This document shows, in pieces, positions 55,239-63,935 of a stretch of 64,000 nucleotides of DNA (the stretch's first letter is position 1; each line of letters opens with the position of its first letter). The notes beneath the pieces were generated by a model. It was not told the DNA's origin and searched no databases. It saw only the letters and a program-made list of their open reading frames with translations. Location of the stretch: assembly GCF_001940565.1 (NCBI RefSeq), contig NZ_LTDM01000043.1:1-64000 (forward strand), written 5' to 3'. The position numbers and the translations under genes are program-made. Source of the DNA: Tissierella creatinophila DSM 6911. GTDB lineage: Bacteria > Bacillota > Clostridia > Tissierellales > Tissierellaceae.

Positions 55239-55802
55239 TTAAAATCTAAATATAACTCCTATTATTGCTGCTCCTATTATATAAATAATTGGATGTTTTT
55301 TATATTTATTTATTAGATATAACATTACCATAAACAATATTATACCCTTCATATCCAAAAAATCCAATATATTATTAGCATTAAAATATACATCTGGGTT
55401 GATTAAAGTAATCTTAGCTACTTCAAATCCAGCCGCACCAATAAGACCTGCTACTGCTGGTCTTATACCGTAAAAGGCTGATTTTACAATATGTTCTTCG
55501 CTAAATTTAGAAAAATAATGAGCTATAACTATTATTATGATTATAGAAGGGGCAATAAGACCAAGTGTTGCAATTATCCCTCCAAAGATACCTGCTGTAC
55601 TATTTCCAACAAAGGTAGCTGTATTTACTCCGATAGGCCCTGGTGTAGATTCAGATATAGCTATCATATTTACAAGTTCCTCTGAAGTAATCCATCCATA
55701 TTTTGATACTAACTGTTGCAGAAATGGTAGGGTAGCAAGTCCTCCTCCTATTGAAAAAAGTCCTATTTTAAAAAATACAAAGAAAAGTTTTATATGTATC
55801 AT
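55239..55802 (-). CDS. chromate transporter (half-size ChrA)
   Basis: Of 187 residues, one chromate-transport domain. FFKIGLFSIGGGLATLPFLQQ at the start and AISESTPGPIGVNTATFVG (about 47-65) are family signatures. Half-size ChrA proteins work in pairs; the partner gene at 55803 lies immediately upstream. Real substrate may be sulfate or another oxyanion. Confidence 0.85.
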   Translation of the reverse strand: MIHIKLFFVFFKIGLFSIGGGLATLPFLQQLVSKYGWITSEELVNMIAISESTPGPIGVNTATFVGNSTAGIFGGIIATLGLIAPSIIIIIVIAHYFSKFSEEHIVKSAFYGIRPAVAGLIGAAGFEVAKITLINPDVYFNANNILDFLDMKGIILFMVMLYLINKYKKHPIIYIIGAAIIGVIFRF

Positions 55803-56351
55803 CTATTTTTCCCTCTCTATTTCTCTGTTTCTAAATCTTAATATTCCTACAATAGCAGATGAGACTACTACTATAATAGGAGAAAGCTTTAAAAATCCTA
55901 TTATTATAAAAGCTAATAAAAAAAGTATTATTCCATAATTATCTTTAACAGACTGCTTAAACATATTTACTACAGTAACTGTTATAAGTGCTACAACTAC
56001 TACTTGGATTCCATTAAATGCATGTTGAACCACTTTATACTCTTGAAACTGTTTGAAAAATTTAGCTATTATACTTATAATGATAATAGATGGAGTTACA
56101 AGTCCAAGCGTTGCTACAATAGCCCCTATTATCCCTTTTCTTTTGTAACCTATAAAAGTTGCAGTGTTTATTGCTATAATTCCAGGTGTGCATTGACCTA
56201 TAGCATAATAATCTATAACTTCATTATCTGTTGCCCAGTTTCTTTTATATACTATTTCCTCTTGAATAATTGGAAGCATAGCATATCCTCCACCAAAGGT
56301 AAAAGCTCCCATGCGAAAAAACACCCAAAACATCTCTAATAATTCTTTCAC
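55803..56351 (-). CDS. chromate transporter (half-size ChrA, partner)
   Basis: Of 182 residues. FFRMGAFTFGGGYAMLPIIQEEIV and AIGQCTPGIIAINTATFIG match the first half of full-length ChrA. Together with 55239 it makes one transporter. Stop codon TAG is adjacent to the start of the partner. Promoter at 56384. Confidence 0.85.
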   Translation of the reverse strand: MKELLEMFWVFFRMGAFTFGGGYAMLPIIQEEIVYKRNWATDNEVIDYYAIGQCTPGIIAINTATFIGYKRKGIIGAIVATLGLVTPSIIIISIIAKFFKQFQEYKVVQHAFNGIQVVVVALITVTVVNMFKQSVKDNYGIILFLLAFIIIGFLKLSPIIVVVSSAIVGILRFRNREIEREK

Positions 56352-56383
56352 AACTTATGCCCCCTTAAATTTTAATAAGCTTT

Positions 56384-56412
56384 ATTATACTATAGATAAA
56401 AGCTTCTTACAA
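56384..56412 (-). promoter_or_regulatory. sigma-A promoter of the chromate transporter pair
   Basis: On the minus strand TTGTAA, 17 bases, TATAAT, about 30 bases before the ATG of 55803-56351. Confidence 0.65.
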
Positions 56413-56462
56413 ATGATAAGGTTTAAAGGTTTAAAAATTTATAACTTAAATAAAAAATAAAA

Positions 56463-56506
56463 AAGCTATCTTTAAATAATTATTTAAAATCATTTAAAGA
56501 TAGCTT
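56463..56506 (-). terminator. intrinsic terminator of cotJABC
   Basis: Stem AAGCTATCTTTAAAT with its complement, following cotJC. Confidence 0.7.
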
Positions 56507-56510
56507 GTCT

Positions 56511-57083
56511 TTAATAAAATCTCTTGCTATTGTTATAATCTTCTACTATCATAAGTGCCTCTCCAAATCTTTGAAAATGAACTATCTCCCTTTCTCTTAA
56601 ATATCTTAATGTATCAGTTACTCCAGGATCATCACTTACATTTATTAGCCATTCATAAGTTGCACGTGCTTTTTCTTCAGCAGCCATATCTTCATGCAAA
56701 TCTGCTACGGGGTCATCTTTTGAATTTAAATAGTTTGCAGTCCAAGGAGATCCAGCTGCGTTATGAGGAAATGGACTCTTTCCATGATTTACATAATGTG
56801 CTTCAAAAGGCGTTCCTTTTATTTGATCAATAGTAGCGTCTTTTACAAGTTTATATGCTAAAGTTCCTATTATTTCCCAGTGTGCTAACTCCTCAGTGCC
56901 GATGTCTGTTAATATACCTTTAGCTCTTCCTGTAGGCATAGTCCATCTTTGCGTTAAATATCTTATACCTGCAGATAGTTCACCATCTGCACCTCCAAAT
57001 TGTTCAATTATCATAGCTGCTAGAGTAGGATTTGTTGTATCTACCCTTACAGGATACTGTAATCTTTTTTCATATTGCCACAT
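56511..57083 (-). CDS. cotJC: spore coat protein CotJC (manganese catalase-like)
   Basis: Of 190 residues. Catalase-type ferritin-like domain with EQFGGADGELSAGIRYL (about 28-44), GTEELAHWEIIG (about 70) and AAEEKARATYEWL (about 138), which are the Mn ligands of manganese catalases. In B. subtilis it is a coat-associated protein made in the mother cell. Third gene of cotJABC. Confidence 0.93.
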   Translation of the reverse strand: MWQYEKRLQYPVRVDTTNPTLAAMIIEQFGGADGELSAGIRYLTQRWTMPTGRAKGILTDIGTEELAHWEIIGTLAYKLVKDATIDQIKGTPFEAHYVNHGKSPFPHNAAGSPWTANYLNSKDDPVADLHEDMAAEEKARATYEWLINVSDDPGVTDTLRYLREREIVHFQRFGEALMIVEDYNNSKRFY

Positions 57084-57085
57084 TT

Positions 57086-57355
57086 CTACATACCTCCCTT
57101 ATAGTTAAAGTTTATATCCCATGGCCATGGTTCATCTACATAGCTCCAAGGACAACTATCTTCACTTGTATTTCTTAAAAGGCTATAGCGAGTTTCATAA
57201 ATATTTAAAAGTTGATGGTATCTTCTAGAAGCATTATTGTGAAGATATAGTGCATTCTCATCGGTTGGATTAATGTTCAAATAGAGTGCTGTTTCTAAAA
57301 CAACAAAATTTGCCTCAGATATTTCCACTAAAAGATTCATCTCTTCTCTATCCAT
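57086..57355 (-). CDS. cotJB: spore coat protein CotJB
   Basis: Of 89 residues, CotJB type, with the C-terminal WSYVDEPWPWDINF. Starts 8 bases before cotJA ends and stops just before cotJC, so all three are coupled. Confidence 0.9.
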   Translation of the reverse strand: MDREEMNLLVEISEANFVVLETALYLNINPTDENALYLHNNASRRYHQLLNIYETRYSLLRNTSEDSCPWSYVDEPWPWDINFNYKGGM

Positions 57356-57530
57356 TATATTTACCCCCTACTGAGTTACCTTTATATTCTCTATATGGCA
57401 TATATAATTCAGGAAATAATGTTCCTTTCCTTAATGCTTCTTTACTATTAAATACTTCATTTATTTTTTGCATTTTTATATATACCCTTGCAAGTCTTTT
57501 TTCTTTATCGTTTGAACTTGTATAATCCAT
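57348..57530 (-). CDS. cotJA: spore coat protein CotJA
   Basis: Of 60 residues from ATG 57530, chosen for AAAAGGAGGTAATAGT in front. LARVYIKMQKINEVFNSKEA and GTLFPELYMPY (about 36) are the family core. First gene of the operon. Confidence 0.88.
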   Translation of the reverse strand: MDYTSSNDKEKRLARVYIKMQKINEVFNSKEALRKGTLFPELYMPYREYKGNSVGGKYNG

Positions 57531-57559
57531 ACTATTACCTCCTTTTTTCTTCACAGTAT

Positions 57560-57590
57560 TATATTATGCCTGATATTAAAAAGAGTGTTC
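57560..57590 (-). promoter_or_regulatory. possible mother-cell sigma (E/K) promoter of cotJABC
   Basis: On the minus strand GAACA, then 17 bases, then CATAATATA. The -10 fits the CATAnnnTA type of sigma E/K; the -35 is weak. Inference supported by the spore-coat genes downstream. Confidence 0.3.
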
Positions 57591-57663
57591 AAATATAATG
57601 ATTTTATATTTTTTCACATTTTAATTTAATGTACATATTATTCTATATTTGGTTTTTTTTACA

Positions 57664-57693
57664 TGATTATTTATCTTTTTTTTACACATAATA
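57664..57693 (+). promoter_or_regulatory. possible sigma-G promoter of the SASP gene
   Basis: TGATTA, 17 bases, CATAATA, about 50 bases upstream of the SASP start. Both boxes are close to forespore sigma-G sites (TGnATA, CATAnTA). Confidence 0.4.
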
Positions 57694-57740
57694 CTATCAT
57701 ACAAAATCATCAAAATATAAATTTGAGAGGAGATAACAAA

Positions 57741-57962
57741 ATGACAACAAATAATAATAGTAGCAATAAATTAGTAGTACCAGAGGCAAAGGCAGCTCTA
57801 AATCAAATGAAACTTGAAATAGCTAATGAATTAGGATTATCAAATTATGAGAACATAGATAAGGGTAATTTAACTGCAAGACAAAATGGTTATGTTGGTG
57901 GATATATGACTAAAAATTTAGTTAAAATGGCGCAAGAAAACATGGGTAGAACAGGAAGATAG
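57741..57962 (+). CDS. alpha/beta-type small acid-soluble spore protein
   Basis: Of 73 residues, ATG 57741 with GAGAGGAG upstream. Family marks: KLVVPEAKAALNQMKLEIANELG with the GPR protease cleavage region LEIANE, and GNLTARQNGYVGGYMTKNLV in the C-terminal DNA-binding repeat. It coats DNA in dormant spores and protects it from UV and heat. Confidence 0.93.
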   Translation: MTTNNNSSNKLVVPEAKAALNQMKLEIANELGLSNYENIDKGNLTARQNGYVGGYMTKNLVKMAQENMGRTGR

Positions 57963-57974
57963 TTTGTAAACATA

Positions 57975-58008
57975 AAAAATGCTTGAGATCTAAATCTCAA
58001 GCATTTTT
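57975..58008. terminator. bidirectional terminator between SASP and ferritin
   Basis: Stem AAAAAATGCTTGAGAT with its complement around a short loop. Confidence 0.8.
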
Positions 58009-58013
58009 TATGT

Positions 58014-58499
58014 TTATCTTTTTCCTAATTCTTTATCAAGTAGGTAAAGTCCTGTAAATTTACCGTCTATACCTTTTAATTTAAATATTATATCTTTCAT
58101 GCTAGCTTCTTCTTCTACTTGTTCTTCTACAAACCATTGTAAGAATTGTATTGTCGGGTAATGTTTTTCTTCCGTTGCCAAGTTTAATAAATTATTTATT
58201 TTGGATGTAACTAATTGTTCATGTGAAAGTGCTTCTTCAAATACTTCTAAAAATGAATTATAATCATTTTTAGGTTCACTTATAGCCTGCATTTTAACTC
58301 TTCCATCAATATCATTTATAAACTCATATAATTTCATAGCATGCTCATATTCTTCTTTAGATTGTTCATGTAAAAAGTGTGAAAACCCATTCATATTTTC
58401 AGCAGAACAATATGAAGCCATTGCCATATAATAGTACCCTGATAATAATTCAAAGTTAAACTGATCATTTAATGCATTTAATAATTTTTCTGATGCCAT
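58014..58499 (-). CDS. ferritin
   Basis: Of 161 residues from ATG 58499 (TAGGAGGAATAAAG upstream; the longer frame to 58526 has no good site). Four-helix ferritin-like domain with the ferroxidase Glu/His residues (LSGYYYMAMASY, EQSKEEYEHAM, EEQVEEEASM). Stores iron as ferric mineral in a 24-mer. Confidence 0.9.
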   Translation of the reverse strand: MASEKLLNALNDQFNFELLSGYYYMAMASYCSAENMNGFSHFLHEQSKEEYEHAMKLYEFINDIDGRVKMQAISEPKNDYNSFLEVFEEALSHEQLVTSKINNLLNLATEEKHYPTIQFLQWFVEEQVEEEASMKDIIFKLKGIDGKFTGLYLLDKELGKR

Positions 58500-58565
58500 C
58501 TTTATTCCTCCTATTTTTATGCTCATTTACTTTAGTATCTTACCCACCTAATTTACTCTTAAACA

Positions 58566-59285
58566 TCAATCCATTAATATTATTTTTAACTTTATATAGA
58601 TCTCTTCATCTATCTTATCAGTTAAAGGAATATTATGGTGTTTTAAAAAGTCTATTAAAGCTTTTTTCATAGTTTCTCCATATATTCCATCGAATTCACC
58701 CAAATAAAAGCCTTCTTTATTCAATCTTTTTTGAACTTCTACAACATCTGCTCCTCTATCTCCTGGTTTTAAAGTTCTAAATCCACTTCCAAATGGTCCG
58801 TATTCTCCATTGCTTATAACAACATTTGTATTTATAGATACTTTATCATAGAGATCTTCTATATCAGAATTTCTCATTCTGATACAACCTGCTGAAGCAT
58901 TACTTCCGATAGACCCGGGCTTATTTGTACCATGAATTCCATATGTTCCCCAGGGAACATTGAGTCCTAGCCACCTAGAGCCAAATCCTTCACCCCAAGA
59001 AGATTTTTTTATTATTTGAAAGCTTCCAAGTGGGGTAGGAGAACTCTCCTTTCCAGAGGCTATGGGATAAGTAGATATAGTATTTTCATGCTTTTTATTG
59101 ATAAGTGAAAGTCTTTTCTTATCTACTTCTATTAAAATGATTACATCTTCATTAGTTTCACTATTATCTTTTTGAAAGTGTCCTATAACATTTTTAACTG
59201 TATTTATTGGAATATAATATAATGTAATAAGGATTGTTATAATACATATTGTTAAAATCAAAACAAAGTATTTAATCTTCATCAT
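58566..59285 (-). CDS. L,D-transpeptidase with a peptidoglycan-binding domain
   Basis: Of 239 residues. N-terminal membrane anchor (YFVLILTICIITILITLYY), YkuD domain with HGTNKPGSIGSNASAGCIRM (about 119-138) carrying the catalytic His and Cys, and a C-terminal PG_binding_1 domain (RGADVVEVQKRLNKEGFYLGE). It makes 3-3 peptide cross-links or attaches lipoprotein-like ends in the wall, often in spores. Confidence 0.9.
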   Translation of the reverse strand: MMKIKYFVLILTICIITILITLYYIPINTVKNVIGHFQKDNSETNEDVIILIEVDKKRLSLINKKHENTISTYPIASGKESSPTPLGSFQIIKKSSWGEGFGSRWLGLNVPWGTYGIHGTNKPGSIGSNASAGCIRMRNSDIEDLYDKVSINTNVVISNGEYGPFGSGFRTLKPGDRGADVVEVQKRLNKEGFYLGEFDGIYGETMKKALIDFLKHHNIPLTDKIDEEIYIKLKIILMD

Positions 59286-59352
59286 TTCACCCCTATTTAT
59301 ATATATGAAGTATATATATAAATAAAACTTTTATTTAGGAGAAGATCTAAAT

Positions 59353-59673
59353 CTAAATCGGATCATATAACTCATATACACTATATATATTTATATCTGC
59401 CTCTATTAATACTTTAATCATCTTTGGAATGTTTTTTTCTTCTATAGGTATCTCTACACCATTATATTTATATACAATATCTTTTTTAACTAGAAATTCT
59501 ACACTATTAAGTGTATCCATGAGATGAGCTTCGGTATCTTTATTTTCCATATCTCCAATTAAAAAAAATATTCTTTTTTTCTCTTCCTGAAAGTCCTTAG
59601 TGTTTATTCTATTAATTAGTAATATCTTATTCATTTCACTACTGCTACTTAAAATATGGACAAATATATCCAT
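59353..59673 (-). CDS. uncharacterised protein, possibly a gene fragment
   Basis: Of 106 residues. The C-terminal half (VYKYNGVEIPIEEKNIPKMI, then VLIEADINIYSVYEL) has the alternating pattern seen at the end of some ABC-transporter ATPases. No Walker motif remains, and the right end of the IS607-type element lies just upstream, so it may be the tail of a larger gene cut by the element. It could instead be an independent small protein. Low certainty. Confidence 0.4.
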   Translation of the reverse strand: MDIFVHILSSSSEMNKILLINRINTKDFQEEKKRIFFLIGDMENKDTEAHLMDTLNSVEFLVKKDIVYKYNGVEIPIEEKNIPKMIKVLIEADINIYSVYELYDPI

Positions 59674-59689
59674 ATCAAGAGTTTTCCTT

Positions 59690-59830
59690 TTTCAGCGTGT
59701 CTGTCCTTGGCACTCTATAGCCTACTAACATTTGGTATAACACTCCAAAGGCGTAAATTCCCGACTAGCCATCGGTACAAACATGCAGTCTCTTTTATTG
59801 TGAGGTTCTGTATGTTTTAGCACTTGCAAG
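59690..59830 (-). ncRNA. putative omega-RNA / right end of the TnpB element
   Basis: TnpB of IS200/IS605 and IS607 elements uses a non-coding RNA that starts inside the end of tnpB and runs through the right end of the element; its last 16-20 bases come from flanking DNA. The minus-strand segment here has GTCGGGAATTTACG and GACAGACACGCTG type pieces that can fold, then meets the 59353-59673 gene. The exact end is not fixed. Confidence 0.4.
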
Positions 59831-60961
59831 ATTATAACTTGCATTTTTATCTCTATCTATTACACAGCCACAGTCACCACAAATATATTCTCTATCTGAA
59901 AGTTTTAAGTCTTTTTTAATACTTCCACACCTTGAGCATATTTTGCTTGATGGAAAAAATCTATCTACTAATCTTAGTTCAATAGAGTTTAATCTGCATT
60001 TGTCTTCAAGTTTCCTTCTGAAACTATGAAAGTTCTGCCCTGCTATAGCTTTTGATAAGTGCCTGTTTTTCATCATGCCTCTAACATTTAAATCTTCAAT
60101 AGTTATATAGCTTGGTTTTTGCTTTACTATTATGTTTACTACCTGATTTAAATAATTCTCTCTAATGTTAGATATTCTTTGATGAAGCTTTTGTACCTTA
60201 ACTATTTGTTTCTGGATATTTTCTCCAGCAGCAGTACCCTCCTTTTTCTTTTTTTGTTTTTTCAAACTCTCGTATTTCCTCGAGAGCCTTCTTTGTTCTC
60301 TTTTAAGTTTCTTTTCTAAATTCTTAACCTCTTTTGTTTTGTTAATGTTTTTAAATGGTTTATCTATATTTGAGACTATTGCAAAAACCTTAACTCCTAA
60401 GTCTATTCCAATTCCTTCTGTATAACTGTCATGTTTAATGCTTTTGTCAATATCACATAAAACCGATACATAATATCTTCCAGCTTTCATGCTGAAGCTT
60501 CCGCTTATTACTCTAGCATTTGTAGGTATATATCCCTTTTCTTTTAACCTTACAAAGCCTAGAGTCGGTATTTTCATCCTATGTCTTTCAACAGTCCAAT
60601 CACCCTTATTGTTCTTTGGAAAGTAGGCTTTAACATCTGATTTTGATTTCTTTTTAAATCTAGGGAATTTACTTTGTTTTTTAAAAAATCTATTAAAAGC
60701 CTTATCAGCATTCATTATAGATTGTTTTATAGCCTTGCTACCTACTTCCTTAATCCAAGAATATTTAGGATTGTTAGGAATAAACTCATTGTTTATCCAT
60801 TTAGAAAAGTCATAGCCTGAAACAAACCTTTTTTCTTTTTCATAAATCTCTTTATTATGACCTAAATAGAAGTTATATATGAACCTACAAGTACCTATAG
60901 TTTTATGGATTTTTTGTTTTTGCTCCTTAGTTGGTTTTATTTCTGTTTTATAAGCTCTCAT
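59795..60961 (-). CDS. tnpB: TnpB, RNA-guided nuclease of the IS200/IS605-IS607 group
   Basis: Of 388 residues. N-terminal helix-turn-helix (IKPTKEQKQKIHKTIGTCRF), RuvC-like core with D in GIGIDLGVKVFAIVS (about 186), E in ITIEDLNVRGMM (about 268) and the final D in IDRDKNASYN (about 372), with a zinc knuckle CSRCGS...CGDCGC between. All catalytic residues are in place, so it may be active. Overlaps the remnant tnpA stop with ATGA. Confidence 0.92.
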   Translation of the reverse strand: MRAYKTEIKPTKEQKQKIHKTIGTCRFIYNFYLGHNKEIYEKEKRFVSGYDFSKWINNEFIPNNPKYSWIKEVGSKAIKQSIMNADKAFNRFFKKQSKFPRFKKKSKSDVKAYFPKNNKGDWTVERHRMKIPTLGFVRLKEKGYIPTNARVISGSFSMKAGRYYVSVLCDIDKSIKHDSYTEGIGIDLGVKVFAIVSNIDKPFKNINKTKEVKNLEKKLKREQRRLSRKYESLKKQKKKKEGTAAGENIQKQIVKVQKLHQRISNIRENYLNQVVNIIVKQKPSYITIEDLNVRGMMKNRHLSKAIAGQNFHSFRRKLEDKCRLNSIELRLVDRFFPSSKICSRCGSIKKDLKLSDREYICGDCGCVIDRDKNASYNLASAKTYRTSQ

Positions 60962-61297
60962 AGTTTTTTATCCTCTTCTATTTTGTTCTTATATTTTCTA
61001 AGCCCATATATCCTACAACTAAAAATATGAATAATACTAATTAAGTCCTGTACCATTTCCTCTTGCGTTTGCAAACTGTTTGAGAAACTTAACTTGATTA
61101 ACTAAACCGTCCTTTTGGTTATTATTAGAAACTCTAGTGTATATCACTATCTTTTTATCTTCCTCATTAGAATCTGATTCTCCTAGATAGTCTAAATACT
61201 GCTCATGAGTATAATATCTTCTGTTAGAAGGATTTCTATATGCCTTTACAGACACGCCTAGCATTTTAGAAAATTCATTAGGTTTATAAATTTTCAT
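60958..61297 (-). pseudogene. IS607-type serine recombinase TnpA, internally deleted
   Basis: The N-terminal 80 residues read MKIYKPNEFSKMLGVSVK, then the wing NPSNRRYYTHEQYLDYLG, then the recombinase start VIYTRVSNNNQKDGLVNQVK with the active-site Ser. About 12 residues expected between GVSVK and AYRNP are missing. After ANARG the frame jumps and the C-terminus of the same enzyme (EMVQDLISIIHIFSCRIYGL) follows in another frame up to TGA at 60958, overlapping tnpB. Roughly 100 residues are lost. So it is dead. Confidence 0.8.
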
Positions 61298-61511
61298 ATT
61301 ATCAACTCCTATAGGTATATATTACTATATAAGTCTATAGATGTCAGTGTAATTGTTAACAGTTTACAACTCCTTCCCATAGTTGTATATACTATCTATA
61401 TCTAGTTTACCCATTAGAATTTTAGTTAAAACAATTCTCCATTATTTTGTAATTGTATAAAATTATTATATGTGATAATCTTTGTATATATCAAAAAAGA
61501 GGTGGAACAAT
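61298..61511. other. intergenic region with the left part of the IS607-type element
   Basis: Between the tnpA remnant and the Crp/Fnr gene. It should contain the left end of the element and the start signals of the regulator gene. No clear inverted repeat is seen, as expected for IS607-type elements, which lack them. No gene found. Confidence 0.4.
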
Positions 61512-62189
61512 TTGAAAAAATACCTTAACAACCTTTCTAAATGTGTTTTATTTAAAGGACTAGATGAAACTCGAATAGAGGAAATCTTAAAACTTATTCC
61601 CTATGTGATTAAATCATATGAAAAGAGTAGTATAATAGCTATAGAAGGTGATGATTGTAATAGTCTTGGTATTATATTAGAAGGAAATGTAGAGATTCAT
61701 AAACCATTTCCATCTGGTAAGATAGTAACTATAAATCATTTTTCAGCTGGAAATGTATTTGGTGAGGCTTTAGTATTCTCTGGAAAACATATATATCCTG
61801 CGACTATTTTAGCAACTATTGATACTCAAATAATGTTTATAAAGAGGGAAATGATTGTAAAACTTATGACTATAGATGAAAAGATTCTCAATAATTTTAT
61901 GGGGGTATTGTCAAATAGAATATTAATGTTAAATGATAGACTTACTAATCTAAGCCTTGACACTTTAAGAAAAAAAATAGCAAATATAATAATTTTAGAA
62001 TATAAATGTCAAAATTCTTTAAATATAACACTTCCCTATTGTAGAAAAAAGATGGCAGAGTTATTAAATATTCCTAGACCTTCTTTATCTCGTGAACTTA
62101 TAAATATGAAAGAAGAAGGCCTTATAGACTTTAATAAAAACAAGATAACAATATTAGATTTAAAAGGAATAGAGGAATCTTTATTGTAA
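61512..62189 (+). CDS. Crp/Fnr-family transcription regulator
   Basis: Of 225 residues from TTG 61512, chosen because AGAGGTGG stands six bases upstream (the longer frame to 61482 has no site). N-terminal cNMP-type sensor domain (IIAIEGDDCNSLGIILEGNVE, then SAGNVFGEALVFSG) and C-terminal HTH_Crp (RKKMAELLNIPRPSLSREL). No Cys-cluster for an iron-sulfur group near the N-terminus, so the effector is unknown. Confidence 0.88.
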   Translation: MKKYLNNLSKCVLFKGLDETRIEEILKLIPYVIKSYEKSSIIAIEGDDCNSLGIILEGNVEIHKPFPSGKIVTINHFSAGNVFGEALVFSGKHIYPATILATIDTQIMFIKREMIVKLMTIDEKILNNFMGVLSNRILMLNDRLTNLSLDTLRKKIANIIILEYKCQNSLNITLPYCRKKMAELLNIPRPSLSRELINMKEEGLIDFNKNKITILDLKGIEESLL

Positions 62190-62204
62190 GATTTGGTAAA
62201 ATTT

Positions 62205-62240
62205 AAGCCATAGGTACTTTATTATGTACCTATGGCTTTT
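62205..62240. terminator. bidirectional terminator between the regulator and the YeiH-type gene
   Basis: Stem AAGCCATAGGTAC with its complement around eight bases. Confidence 0.8.
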
Positions 62241-62265
62241 AATCTTATTTAATTTATTCTTTATA

Positions 62266-63291
62266 TTAAATTTGACCCATCATCATCTGCACTGCAAATG
62301 ATACTACAACTACTAGAAGTGAGATTAAAAATCCATGTACCATAGGTAAAAATCCTGATTTAGAAACTTCTCTAAAGTTTGTGTTAAGTCCTATAGCCCC
62401 AAGTGCCATTATCATACAAAACTTACTAAGCGATGATATAGAGCTGCTAAACTCATCTGTTATAAGCCCCATGCTTCTAACACTTACCATCCCTAAGAAA
62501 AGTATTATAAACCATGGAAATATTTTTCTTATATCTACTTTCTGATGAGTTTTTATTTCTCCGTTTTCTGTGTTTTTTCTTTCCTTTATTTTTTCGTTTA
62601 TATATGAAAAAATAAGTACTACTGGAACTATGGAAAGTGTTCTTGTAAGTTTTACTATTAAGGAAAAGTTACCAGCTGCATCTGAAAAAGCATATCCTGC
62701 TGCTACAACTGAAGATGTATCATTTACTGCTGTTCCTGTCCATAACCCAAATCCTAAATCACTCATCCCAAAATATTTTCCTGCTATTGGAAAGAGTATT
62801 ACCATTAATATATCAAATAAGAATGTAGCTGATATTGAATAAGCAATATCAGTTGTTTCAGCTTCTATGGTAGGAGCTATAGCTGCTATAGCCGATCCAC
62901 CACATATTCCCGTTCCAGCTGATATAAGACTTGATAATTTCCAGTTGATCTTAAATAACTTTCCTAAATAATATCCCCCACCAAAAGCTGCAACTAGTGT
63001 AAACATCATTACAAATAAAGAATATTTCCCAACTTGTAGAACTTGAGTGAAACTAAGTGTTGCTCCCATTAATATAATTGCAATTTTTAAAACACCCTTT
63101 GATGTAAACTTTACTCCCTTATTTAATGAATCATATTTACTTGCAAAAGGATTCAAAGTCATTCCTATAAGCAGAGAAAAAACCCCTGGGCTAATAAGTC
63201 CCTTTGGTACAAAAGAACTAATAAATATTGCTATATAAGATAAAATAATTGTTAGCAATATTCCTGGTGTATATCTTTTTACTAAATCCAT
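62266..63291 (-). CDS. YeiH/YadS-family putative sulfate or anion exporter
   Basis: Of 341 residues with about ten membrane segments. GVFSLLIGMTLNPFASKYD and GTGICGGSAIAAIAPTIEAE (about 125-145) are Cons_hypoth698 (YeiH) marks. Members are thought to export sulfur-containing or other anions, evidence being thin. Divergent from a LysR gene, a layout known for yeiE-yeiH. Confidence 0.85.
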   Translation of the reverse strand: MDLVKRYTPGILLTIILSYIAIFISSFVPKGLISPGVFSLLIGMTLNPFASKYDSLNKGVKFTSKGVLKIAIILMGATLSFTQVLQVGKYSLFVMMFTLVAAFGGGYYLGKLFKINWKLSSLISAGTGICGGSAIAAIAPTIEAETTDIAYSISATFLFDILMVILFPIAGKYFGMSDLGFGLWTGTAVNDTSSVVAAGYAFSDAAGNFSLIVKLTRTLSIVPVVLIFSYINEKIKERKNTENGEIKTHQKVDIRKIFPWFIILFLGMVSVRSMGLITDEFSSSISSLSKFCMIMALGAIGLNTNFREVSKSGFLPMVHGFLISLLVVVVSFAVQMMMGQI

Positions 63292-63406
63292 CTATCTCAC
63301 TGCTCCTTCTTTTATTATTATAGTGTTGATTATATAGAGAATGTGGTATAAAATCAAATTATAAATTTTAATATATGTATAAATATTCCTTATAGGAGGT
63401 GGTAGT

Positions 63407-63847
63407 ATTTTAGATTATAGACTAAATACATTTCTTACACTTTGCAAAGTATTAAATTATACAAAAACAGCTAATATTCTTCATATTACACAACCTGCTG
63501 TAACTCAGCATATAAAACACTTGGAGGAATCTTATGGAGTAAAACTTTTTAACTATAGTGAAAAGACTTTAGCTCTTACACGAGAAGGTCGTATTCTGTA
63601 TGAATTTTATGTAGCTATGAAGACAAGCTCCGACAAGATTAAAACTATGCTCGCTATAAAAGGAGAAAATACCTCTTTAAAATTTAGTACAACTCTTATT
63701 ATAGGAGAATACACTATGAGTAGACTTTTAAAAACTTTGCTTTCTGATTATCCACTTATAGATATAAGTATGGTCGTTAAAAATACTGAAAACTTACTCT
63801 TATATTTACAAGATGGTAAAATTGACTTTGCTATTTTAGAACTATAA
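63407..63847 (+). pseudogene. LysR-family regulator, truncated to half length
   Basis: The complete HTH is read from an ATT start at 63407 (GGAGGTGGTAGT just upstream): LDYRLNTFLTLCKVLNYTKT, then HITQPAVTQHIKHLEE. The effector domain then ends at residue 146 (DGKIDFAILEL) where intact family members need about 290. The frame stops, and a terminator of the next gene follows at once, so the 3' half was deleted. It is read divergently from the YeiH-type gene. The ATT start is rare and adds to doubt about expression. Confidence 0.75.
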
Positions 63848-63912
63848 AAATGCTCTCCTTCTTAGTATCAGATTTTATTTATTAACCTGTTTACTAGTAA
63901 AGAGAGCATTTT
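63846..63912 (-). terminator. hairpin ending the gene at the right window edge
   Basis: Arms AAAATGCTCTC/AGAGAGCATTTT with a long AT-rich loop containing TTACTAGTAA. Confidence 0.5.
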
Positions 63913-63935
63913 AATATTCAATTTATATTTTTATT

